Assembly (NCBI GenBank): GCA_002352045.1
Contig: DEHT01000026.1
Span: 4,785 to 27,075, forward strand
Direction of reading: 5' to 3'
Length of the DNA: 22,291 nt
From: Chitinophagaceae bacterium UBA2793
GTDB lineage: Bacteria > Bacteroidota > Bacteroidia > Chitinophagales > Chitinophagaceae
Positions 16,367 to 22,291 of the stretch are shown here, one piece after another. Within the stretch, counting starts at the first letter, position 1, and each line of letters begins with the position of its first letter. The translations under genes were made by a program, and so were the position numbers. Under the pieces are notes generated by a model, which saw only the letters and a list, made by a program, of their open reading frames with translations, was not told the origin of the DNA and did not search any database.

Positions 16367-17689
16367 ATGAATTATTTTCAACAAGCTGCATTTCTTTTAC
16401 TTTCTGCATTTGCAATTTGGCTTTTTGCCAAAAATATCAACCAAATTAAGAAGAACATTTTATTGGGTAGAGCTAAAGACATTTCGGGCAATAGTGCCGC
16501 TCGCTGGAAAAATGTTTTGTTACTGGCATTTGGTCAAAAGAAAATGTTTAGAAACCCCCTGGTTGCATTATTGCATTTTGTGGTTTATATAGGGTTTGTA
16601 ATTATCAATATTGAAGTGCTGGAAATTGTATTGGATGGCATTTTGGGAACGCACCGTTTGTTTTTGCCTGTTCTTGGCGGCCTGTATAGTTTTTTGATAA
16701 ATAGTTTTGAAATACTGGCAGCAGGCGTTATTGTAGCTTGTGCTATATTTTTGGTTAGACGAAATATTATTAAACTTAAACGGTTTATCAGTAAAGATTT
16801 GGATGGCTGGCCACGCAGCGATGCAAACTATATTTTATTTACTGAGATTATTTTAATGAGCCTGTTTTTAACCATGAATGCTGCAGACAGGGCTTTGCAA
16901 CTTCAAGGTGCATTGCATTATGCAGATAGCGGCAACTTTATTGTTTCGGGAAACCTTGCATCACTTTTCGGCGAATTATCAACCAGCACTTTAATTGCTG
17001 TTGAAAGAGGTTGTTGGTGGTTGCACATCATAGGCATATTTGCTTTTTTAAATTACCTGCCATACAGTAAACATTTACATATTTTGTTAGCCTTCCCCAA
17101 TGCCTATTATGCCAGACTGGAGCCCATGGGCGAAATGGAAAATATGAAAAACGTACAAAACGAAGTGTTGTACATGATGCAGCCCGAACTGGCTCCGGCT
17201 GTTAGCGATGCTACTACCCCGGTAAAATTTGGCGCCAAAGATGCCAACGACCTAAGTTGGAAAAGCCTGCTGGATGCATATAGTTGTACCGAATGTGGCC
17301 GTTGCTCTACCGCCTGCCCGGCTAATAAAACAGGTAAACTGCTGAGTCCACGGAAAATAATGATGGACACACGAGACCGCATACACGAAATAGGGAAAAA
17401 TATTAAAGCAAATGGCGGAACCTTTAAACCCGATGGTAAAACCCTCGTAAACGATTATATTACTACAGAAGAGTTGCGTGCCTGCACCAGTTGCAACGCC
17501 TGCGTACAAGAATGCCCGGTTAGCATAAACCCATTGGATATTATTTTTGAGCTTAGGCGAAGCCTGGTAATGGAAGACAGTAATGCCCCACAGGAATGGA
17601 ACGCCATGTTTAGCAATATTGAAAACAACTTTGCTCCCTGGAAATTGAGCCCCGATGACAGAGATGGTTGGGTAAGAGAGTTAAGTTAG
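16367..17689 (+). CDS. Membrane-anchored 4Fe-4S oxidoreductase subunit (HdrE/NarI-like membrane part fused to 2x[4Fe-4S])
   Basis: A 440-residue electron-transfer protein. The N-terminal half has about five membrane segments (near 6-22, 65-90, 103-130, 155-175 and 213-231), with His70 and His220 in membrane segments as possible haem ligands, like NarI/HdrE subunits. The C-terminal half carries two ferredoxin motifs: Cys307/310/313/317 in CTECGRCSTACP and Cys373/376/379/383 in CTSCNACVQECP. This layout is typical of Bacteroidota '(Fe-S)-binding proteins' that pair with a separate CCG-domain subunit, here at 19550-20329. It probably passes electrons between the quinone pool and the partner; the substrate is unknown. 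The gene ends 21 bases before the convergent LysE gene. The short repeat tagtgatgagtgatg spans its stop codon. Confidence 0.88.
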   Translation: MNYFQQAAFLLLSAFAIWLFAKNINQIKKNILLGRAKDISGNSAARWKNVLLLAFGQKKMFRNPLVALLHFVVYIGFVIINIEVLEIVLDGILGTHRLFLPVLGGLYSFLINSFEILAAGVIVACAIFLVRRNIIKLKRFISKDLDGWPRSDANYILFTEIILMSLFLTMNAADRALQLQGALHYADSGNFIVSGNLASLFGELSTSTLIAVERGCWWLHIIGIFAFLNYLPYSKHLHILLAFPNAYYARLEPMGEMENMKNVQNEVLYMMQPELAPAVSDATTPVKFGAKDANDLSWKSLLDAYSCTECGRCSTACPANKTGKLLSPRKIMMDTRDRIHEIGKNIKANGGTFKPDGKTLVNDYITTEELRACTSCNACVQECPVSINPLDIIFELRRSLVMEDSNAPQEWNAMFSNIENNFAPWKLSPDDRDGWVRELS

Positions 17690-17710
17690 TGATGAGTGAT
17701 GTGTTGCAAA

Positions 17711-18400
17711 CTACTTTTCCATTTTCAGCACTTCTTCATCTTTTATATCATGAATTTTATCGGCTGCTCCTTTCTTGTTTAAAATTTTGTAAAGCTGAAC
17801 AATAGCGGTAATGATAAACACAACACCAATTACCCAATTGATATAAGCCGTACTGTTATTAATTCTTTGGGCTACAAACTTTCCGCCAAAAATAAATAAT
17901 GCATTACCCATTAACGTACCCAAACCAATTCCAACAATATACCAGTTGTACTGAGCATTCACCGGTTTTAAAATGCCTTTGGTAAATAATACAGTACTCC
18001 ATCCAAACCAAAAAGGTATTTGTACAGGGTTAATGGCACACATACCCATACCCAATAAAGTGCGGTGTATATTGTTTTGCAACACTACGTTTTTGGCGCC
18101 TTCATCAGGCTGCAAAGCAGCAATAATACTACCGGCGGCTAACAAAACAATTATGAACAATGTAATCCATTGCATCCATTGCATTAATTTCTCCTGTTTT
18201 CGCACCCAGTTAATACCTACCAATGAAAGTCGTACATAAACCATTTCTACGGTAAGCGAACCCAATACAAAAAGTAAAGCATTTTGTACACTCTCCTGTA
18301 TGCCAATTTGCATGGCGGTTACATTCAATGTGCCCATGGGTAATGTGCCTAAAAAACTAATTAATAACCCCCAGAAAAAAACTTTAAAAAAAGCAGACAT
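17711..18400 (-). CDS. LysE-family amino-acid exporter
   Basis: A 229-residue inner-membrane protein with six hydrophobic segments at about 5-27, 40-62, 76-97, 116-140, 152-173 and 187-207. The first loop, GTLPMGTLNVTAMQIG (18-33), matches the position and style of the LysE/RhtB signature (PGPxxLLVxxxGxxxG), and INPVQIPFWFGW (123-134) matches the second conserved Asn-Pro region. The soluble C-terminal tail is charged (KIHDIKDEEVLKMEK). LysE proteins export basic or other amino acids and small derivatives by proton exchange. ATG 18400 lies only 10 bases after the stop of the ATP-grasp gene on the same strand, so the two are almost certainly one operon; this suggests it exports what the ligase makes or removes its substrate. 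The cargo cannot be read from sequence. Confidence 0.82.
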   Translation of the reverse strand: MSAFFKVFFWGLLISFLGTLPMGTLNVTAMQIGIQESVQNALLFVLGSLTVEMVYVRLSLVGINWVRKQEKLMQWMQWITLFIIVLLAAGSIIAALQPDEGAKNVVLQNNIHRTLLGMGMCAINPVQIPFWFGWSTVLFTKGILKPVNAQYNWYIVGIGLGTLMGNALFIFGGKFVAQRINNSTAYINWVIGVVFIITAIVQLYKILNKKGAADKIHDIKDEEVLKMEK

Positions 18401-18410
18401 GTATAAATGC

Positions 18411-19460
18411 TTATTTAATTAACTTATCTATTTCTCTTATTTTACTAAAGTGGCGTTTGGTTTCCAGCCTAAACATAACTCCTTTAAAAAAAGGCCAGGG
18501 TTTTATGCCCTGTTGTGCATTGTATCGGCTTATTTTAAACAAGGCATTCCAATGTTTCAAAATTTCCTTGTATGCGTTGCGTAAAGAATAACCTGTATCG
18601 TAAATGTGATTGGGTTCTGCACCACAGCCATTGTATTCAAGTATAGAGAAGTTTTTACCGGCTTGTAAATCTTCTATACTGTTGCAAAGAATATCATATC
18701 GGCCATAAAAAAAATCATTGATACGATGGCTCAGCTTATCAAAGTTTGCAACCAAATCATCGTTTATATATTTACTAAGGTCAATAAAATGTGCCCCCCT
18801 ATTATGATTTGCTGCATGGCTAAGCATATATTTTTCGCCTTGCTCCAGCACCCTATGCCAATTCTCTTTGTGTTTACTATGCAACTCTCCTACTCTTTTA
18901 GCAGCCTTTGGATGCTGTAAAACTAACTGTTGTAATGTATGAAATCCATCGCCGGTTACACTCATTGGAATCTTATGCAAAAAACCGGTAATACTACCTT
19001 TCGCTTCATTTGGATATCGAATATAAAATACACTTACTTCCATTGGGTAGGTTACCAACGATTGCACAATGTACTCCACCGATACTTTTACATGGTAATC
19101 TTTAAGATCTTCTTCTGTATCTATCTTTCTAAACAATACGCCTGCACAACCAACTTCGGGCTTTGCTACCAACGGAAATTCAATTCCTTTTAGTTTCATA
19201 CGTTCTATAATTGATGAAAAATCTTCAATAGGAAGTACATTAAAAGTAGCCGGGTATAAATGAGATGGCAGCAAATCGTACATTTCTTTTTTTGGCTCGC
19301 CATCCATGCCGCCAAAAGTTAGTTTGGGATTACTTGGGGTAAAAAACCAAACAGCACCTGAGCGAAGCATATAGCCTATCCAAAATGGAACAAGCGGAGC
19401 ATATATCAATTTAAACGGCCATGCTTCCCAATGACCTATGCGTTTGAAGAAATTACCCAA
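18411..19460 (-). CDS. ATP-grasp superfamily ligase, substrate unknown
   Basis: A 349-residue protein. The start is TTG 19460, because an in-frame TAA lies 12 bases upstream and the conserved N-terminus (HWEAWPFKLIYAPLVPFW) precedes the next Met at residue 31. Residues about 12-40 are hydrophobic and aromatic and may associate with the membrane. The ATP-grasp fold follows: Lys100 in PLVAKPEVGCAGV, EYIVQSL (129-135) at the nucleotide hinge, KIPMSVTGDG (163-172) as the flexible loop, and the metal ligands Asp256 (GRYDILC), Glu275 and Asn277 (ILEYNGCGAEPNH). All catalytic positions are present, so it is probably active in joining a carboxylate to an amine or thiol. Relatives are sometimes labelled D-alanine--D-alanine ligase, but it lies far from cell-wall genes. 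It is co-transcribed with a LysE exporter and interrupts a redox gene pair. Confidence 0.85.
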   Translation of the reverse strand: MGNFFKRIGHWEAWPFKLIYAPLVPFWIGYMLRSGAVWFFTPSNPKLTFGGMDGEPKKEMYDLLPSHLYPATFNVLPIEDFSSIIERMKLKGIEFPLVAKPEVGCAGVLFRKIDTEEDLKDYHVKVSVEYIVQSLVTYPMEVSVFYIRYPNEAKGSITGFLHKIPMSVTGDGFHTLQQLVLQHPKAAKRVGELHSKHKENWHRVLEQGEKYMLSHAANHNRGAHFIDLSKYINDDLVANFDKLSHRINDFFYGRYDILCNSIEDLQAGKNFSILEYNGCGAEPNHIYDTGYSLRNAYKEILKHWNALFKISRYNAQQGIKPWPFFKGVMFRLETKRHFSKIREIDKLIK

Positions 19461-19477
19461 GTTGAAAAATTAATGAA

Positions 19478-19507
19478 CAAAAATAATTGCAATTATACAA
19501 ACATCAA
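19478..19507 (-). promoter_or_regulatory. Promoter of the ATP-grasp/LysE operon
   Basis: On the minus strand TTG (19507-19505), 19 bases, then TATTTTTG (19485-19478) matches the Bacteroidota TTG-N17-23-TAnnTTTG pattern exactly. The -7 box ends 18 bases before the TTG start codon at 19460, implying a very short leader and supporting that start. Confidence 0.5.
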
Positions 19508-19549
19508 TAGCCTTTTCTTGTTTACTTTGTTTAAATAAACCAATTTGAT

Positions 19550-20329
19550 ATGCATGTACCAACAATGGCAGAAATGATGGCCAACGGCGAACAACCGGAA
19601 GTTTTGTTTTGGGTAGGCTGTGCCGGAAGTTTTGACCAAAGAGCGCAAAAAATTACTAAAGCATTTGTAACCATACTCGATAAACTGCAAATTAAATATG
19701 CCATTTTGGGAAAAGAAGAAATGTGTACCGGCGACCCTGCCCGCAGAGCCGGCAACGAGTTTATGTTTCAAATGATGGCCTATCAAAATATTCAGATATT
19801 AAATGGATACTCTATTAAAAAAATTGTAACGGCTTGTCCGCATTGTTTTAATATTTTTAAAAACGAATATCCTGCATTGGGGGGCAATTACGAAGTAATA
19901 CACCATGCCAATTTTTTACAACAATTGATTGACGAAGGAAAAATTAACCTCAAAGAAGGCGGAAGCTTTAAAGGAAAAAAAATTACCTACCACGACAGTT
20001 GCTACCTGGGCAGGGCCAACAATATTTATGAGGCTCCCCGCAAAGTATTAGAAGCAATGGATGTGGAATTGGTAGAAATGAAGCGTTGCAAAAGCAATGG
20101 TTTGTGCTGTGGTGCAGGAGGTGCTCAAATGTTTAAGGAAGAAGAAAATGGTACGGTTCGCATAAATATTGAAAGAAGCGACGAAGCATTAGAAACCGGC
20201 GCAAGTGTAATAGCTTCTGCCTGCCCCTTTTGCAATACCATGCTTACCGACGGTGTAAAAAACAGGGAAAAAGAAGAAGAAGTAAAAGTGCTGGATATTG
20301 CCGAATTGGTAGCTGCGAGTATGCAATAG
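19550..20329 (+). CDS. CCG-domain (Fe-S)-binding subunit, HdrD/GlcF-like
   Basis: A 259-residue soluble protein. The first CCG repeat has Cys24, Cys59 and ACPHC (96, 99), but MCTG replaces the usual paired cysteines. The second repeat is complete: Cys151 in DSCYLGRAN, Cys186-Cys187 in NGLCCGAGG, and CPFC (225, 228). The complete repeat is expected to bind a non-cubane [4Fe-4S] cluster, as in heterodisulfide reductase. ATG 19550 fits the conserved family N-terminus (MHVPTMAEMMANGE). In other Bacteroidota, as I recall, this gene directly follows the membrane Fe-S gene (here 16367-17689); here about 1.9 kb and two opposite-strand genes separate them. The next plus-strand gene is the conserved 171-residue protein. 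Substrate unknown; a disulfide or hydroxy-acid oxidoreductase role is inferred. Confidence 0.9.
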   Translation: MHVPTMAEMMANGEQPEVLFWVGCAGSFDQRAQKITKAFVTILDKLQIKYAILGKEEMCTGDPARRAGNEFMFQMMAYQNIQILNGYSIKKIVTACPHCFNIFKNEYPALGGNYEVIHHANFLQQLIDEGKINLKEGGSFKGKKITYHDSCYLGRANNIYEAPRKVLEAMDVELVEMKRCKSNGLCCGAGGAQMFKEEENGTVRINIERSDEALETGASVIASACPFCNTMLTDGVKNREKEEEVKVLDIAELVAASMQ

Positions 20330-20386
20330 AAATGTTGATGGAGAATTGCTATTAAATGGTTTTACTAACTTGCAAGCCTAAATTGA

Positions 20387-20411
20387 CAACTTTCAACTTT
20401 CAACTTTCAAC
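20387..20411. repeat. Heptanucleotide tandem repeat (caacttt)3.5
   Basis: Three full caacttt units plus caac occupy 20387-20411 and end 1 base before ATG 20413. They may alter spacing or translation initiation if the copy number varies. Short heptamer runs of this kind occur in intergenic DNA of related genomes, from memory. Confidence 0.8.
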
Positions 20412-20412
20412 G

Positions 20413-20928
20413 ATGAACTTCAATATAACCCAACATATTCCCTCCGATTTCAGCCCGGCTTCAAGAGTTTGGATTTATCAGGCAAGCCGTATGTTTTTTG
20501 TAAGCGAAGCTTTGCAAATTGAAGAAATGTTCAACCAATTTCTTGCCGAATGGAACAGCCATGGAGCTCCCGTAAAAGGTACTGCACATTTATTTTTTGG
20601 AAGGTTTATTGTTTTAATGGCCGATGAAACAGGCACTGCTGTGGGCGGATGCAGTACCGATAGTTCGGTACGTTTTATCAAGAGCATTGAACAAAAGTTC
20701 AATAACAATTTGTTCGACAGGCAGCTATTGGCCTTTGTAGTGAAAGATAAAATTGAAGTATTGCCAATGGCGCATTTGCAACATGGAATTGAAAATAAAT
20801 TTATTGGCCCCGAAACCATTTATTTTAATAATACCGTACTTACAAAAGAGCAATTAGAAAATGAATGGATGATTCCGGCTGGTAATAGCTGGTTACAAAA
20901 GAAGTTCTCGGTAGCCAATCAAAATTAA
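20413..20928 (+). CDS. Conserved Bacteroidota protein, often labelled 'ABC transporter ATPase' but without Walker motifs
   Basis: A 171-residue protein from ATG 20413. An upstream in-frame ATG at 20356 would add 19 residues encoded partly by the heptamer repeat, so I reject it. No signal peptide, membrane segment or Walker A/B motif is seen, so an ATPase role is not supported. The conserved-looking core is SRVWIYQASRMFF (17-29), GRFIVLMADETGTAVGGC (58-75) and SSVRFIKSIEQKF (79-91). This pattern matches a small family that I recall following the paired (Fe-S)-binding protein genes in Flavobacteriia. Here it lies 83 bases after the CCG gene on the same strand and is probably co-transcribed. It may assist or stabilise the redox pair, but its function is unknown. 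Confidence 0.75.
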   Translation: MNFNITQHIPSDFSPASRVWIYQASRMFFVSEALQIEEMFNQFLAEWNSHGAPVKGTAHLFFGRFIVLMADETGTAVGGCSTDSSVRFIKSIEQKFNNNLFDRQLLAFVVKDKIEVLPMAHLQHGIENKFIGPETIYFNNTVLTKEQLENEWMIPAGNSWLQKKFSVANQN

Positions 20929-20940
20929 TCTTACCCAATT

Positions 20941-22290
20941 TTAATTAGCCTGCTTTGGTTTGGGTTTTGCAACAATTTTCTTTTTAGGTTTTTTGCTAAA
21001 ATTGTACGCTACTGCCATACGAAGATTTTGGCTGTTGCTTAAACTATAAGTTGATAATGTATAATTAGGTGCTTCAATAAAATTGCTGTTTTGCTGCCGG
21101 GTAAAAGGATCTACAACATTGAGGCTAACCACTAATTTTTTATTCAAAAATTTTCGCTGTACACCCAGGTTCATGCTTATCCTGTTTCTAATGCTTCCCT
21201 GCGGATTGGCAAACCTGTTAAACACCACATTGCCGGTAAAATTCATCAATGGACTAAATTGATAATTGGTATTTAAACTGGTTAGTATTGATGCTCCGTC
21301 GTGGTAAAACCTTACTCTTTTGTCGTGGGCACTATACACATTATAGCTGTAAACAATACTGCTGTTTACCTTTATTTTTTTACCAATACTTATACTGCCA
21401 AACATACTGGCTTCGTATTCTTTTCTGCCACTTAGGTTGTACCAACTGGTAAATGTTTTTCCACTACTATCTAATGAGCGTAATGAGGTATAAATATCCC
21501 GGAGGTTGTTGTATCCTACCGAAACATTGAGGTTCCACTTCTTCTTCCAATAGCCTACCGAAAAATCAAAATTATCGGATAGGTAGGGCTTCAGGTAAGG
21601 ATTGCCAAACCTGGTATTGTATGGGTCGCTATAATCTATCGAAGGATTTAAATTATTGATTCCCGGCCTTTGAATACTTCGTTTGTAACTACCCGTTATA
21701 GAATAACCGCTTTCCCATTTGTGGGTGAAATTGGCAAAAGGCAAGGCTGCCCAATATTTATTGGGATAATGATTGCTGTCGTTTTTAATATCAAAAGAAG
21801 TTTGTGCGTACTCCTGCTGTAACCCAACATTAAAAAAGAAATCTTTCTTTATTAAATAGCGTATGGCAAAGCGAAGGGTAAACACGGTTTGATTAAACTC
21901 AAAATTGTTGCTTAGTAAATCACTTACTACCATTAAACTATCGGGCTTTTGTAAATAAGAAGTAACCAACTTATTGTGCAATGTGTAATGGTTAACAGAA
22001 CTGCCAAAATTTAAACTTGTTTTTTTATCTTTTAAAGGCTTATCGTAATTGATTCGAAGCGACCTGGTAAAACCCTTTGACCTGGTATTTTGTTGTTGAG
22101 TAGAATCTTTACCGTTATAACTACTATCGAGGTTTAAATATTGCTGATAGAAATCTCGTAAATTTTTATTGGAGCTGTGTGCTAAATTCCCAATTATTCT
22201 AATGGTTTCGCCGGGTGTTTTGGTTTTGTGGGTATAAGAAATTGTACCCGATGGATTAAAGGCTTTGGCTTGGCTGCCAATATTCCGGTC
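20941..22290 (-). CDS. Outer-membrane beta-barrel protein (TonB-receptor-like, OMP_b-brl_3 type), N-terminus outside window
   Basis: The frame is open from the right edge to TAA at 20941, giving 449 C-terminal residues; the start and signal peptide lie outside. An internal TTG at 21981 is not a real start, since the frame continues upstream with barrel-like sequence (FNPSGTISYTHKTKTPGETI). Alternating aromatic and polar strands are plain throughout, with typical barrel sequence such as SYKRSIQRPGINNLNPSIDY, RFGNPYLKPYLSDNFDFSVGY and NPQGSIRNRISMNLGVQRKF. The last strand, NLRMAVAYNFS, is followed by a Lys/Pro-rich tail (KKPKKKIVAKPKPKQAN). It probably sits in the outer membrane; whether it has the plug domain for TonB-dependent uptake cannot be seen. 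It converges with the 20413-20928 gene, separated by 12 bases. Confidence 0.88.
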   Translation of the reverse strand, partial: DRNIGSQAKAFNPSGTISYTHKTKTPGETIRIIGNLAHSSNKNLRDFYQQYLNLDSSYNGKDSTQQQNTRSKGFTRSLRINYDKPLKDKKTSLNFGSSVNHYTLHNKLVTSYLQKPDSLMVVSDLLSNNFEFNQTVFTLRFAIRYLIKKDFFFNVGLQQEYAQTSFDIKNDSNHYPNKYWAALPFANFTHKWESGYSITGSYKRSIQRPGINNLNPSIDYSDPYNTRFGNPYLKPYLSDNFDFSVGYWKKKWNLNVSVGYNNLRDIYTSLRSLDSSGKTFTSWYNLSGRKEYEASMFGSISIGKKIKVNSSIVYSYNVYSAHDKRVRFYHDGASILTSLNTNYQFSPLMNFTGNVVFNRFANPQGSIRNRISMNLGVQRKFLNKKLVVSLNVVDPFTRQQNSNFIEAPNYTLSTYSLSNSQNLRMAVAYNFSKKPKKKIVAKPKPKQAN

Positions 22291-22291
22291 G

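Noticed and set aside
20356..20412. Upstream ATG extending the 171-residue protein by 19 residues
   Set aside because: The extension is partly translated heptamer repeat, and the family-like sequence begins near ATG 20413.

Overview
The window looks like a chromosomal segment of a Bacteroidota bacterium, most likely near Chitinophagaceae. The signs are proteins with type IX secretion (T9SS) C-terminal sorting domains, GEVED domains, an S46 dipeptidyl-peptidase, an OMP_b-brl_3-type outer-membrane barrel, TAnnTTTG-like promoter boxes, weak Shine-Dalgarno signals and a moderate-to-low GC content by eye. No rRNA, tRNA, CRISPR array, transposase, integrase or phage gene was seen.

Layout. (1) Positions 2-12794, all minus strand, hold three large secreted-protein genes. 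Two are giant modular proteins (2-5464, running off the left edge, and 5806-10746) that share the same head: signal peptide, Gly-rich domain, GEVED domain. They then diverge in their stalks. The third is a 545-residue T9SS cargo protein (11157-12794). Intrinsic terminators follow the second and third genes, so these two end as separate transcription units. The first gene must stop outside the window. Its reading frame was checked by eye in the third phase of the minus strand; it is open from 5464 to the left edge. (2) Positions 13088-16188, minus strand: a 67-residue hypothetical protein, an S46 peptidase whose specificity residue predicts the DPP11 (Asp/Glu) type, and a PyrR-like phosphoribosyltransferase immediately upstream of it. 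(3) Positions 16367-20928: a plus-strand set of redox genes, namely a membrane-anchored 2x[4Fe-4S] protein, a CCG-domain (HdrD/GlcF-like) protein and a small conserved Bacteroidota protein. The first two are separated by a two-gene minus-strand cassette, an ATP-grasp ligase plus a LysE-family exporter. (4) Positions 20941-22290: the C-terminal part of an outer-membrane beta-barrel protein, cut by the right edge.

How they work together. The giant proteins and the 545-residue protein are probably exported by T9SS to the cell surface or medium, as adhesin or matrix-like proteins. The S46 enzyme would process peptides in the periplasm. The membrane Fe-S protein and the CCG protein very likely form one electron-transfer complex although they are about 1.9 kb apart here. 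The ATP-grasp/LysE pair looks like a self-contained unit joining and exporting an amino-acid-like compound, but its substrate cannot be read from sequence.

I see no clearly new defence or mobile system. The best leads are the ATP-grasp/LysE cassette interrupting the redox pair, the duplicated giant surface proteins with swapped stalks, and the DPP11 specificity call.
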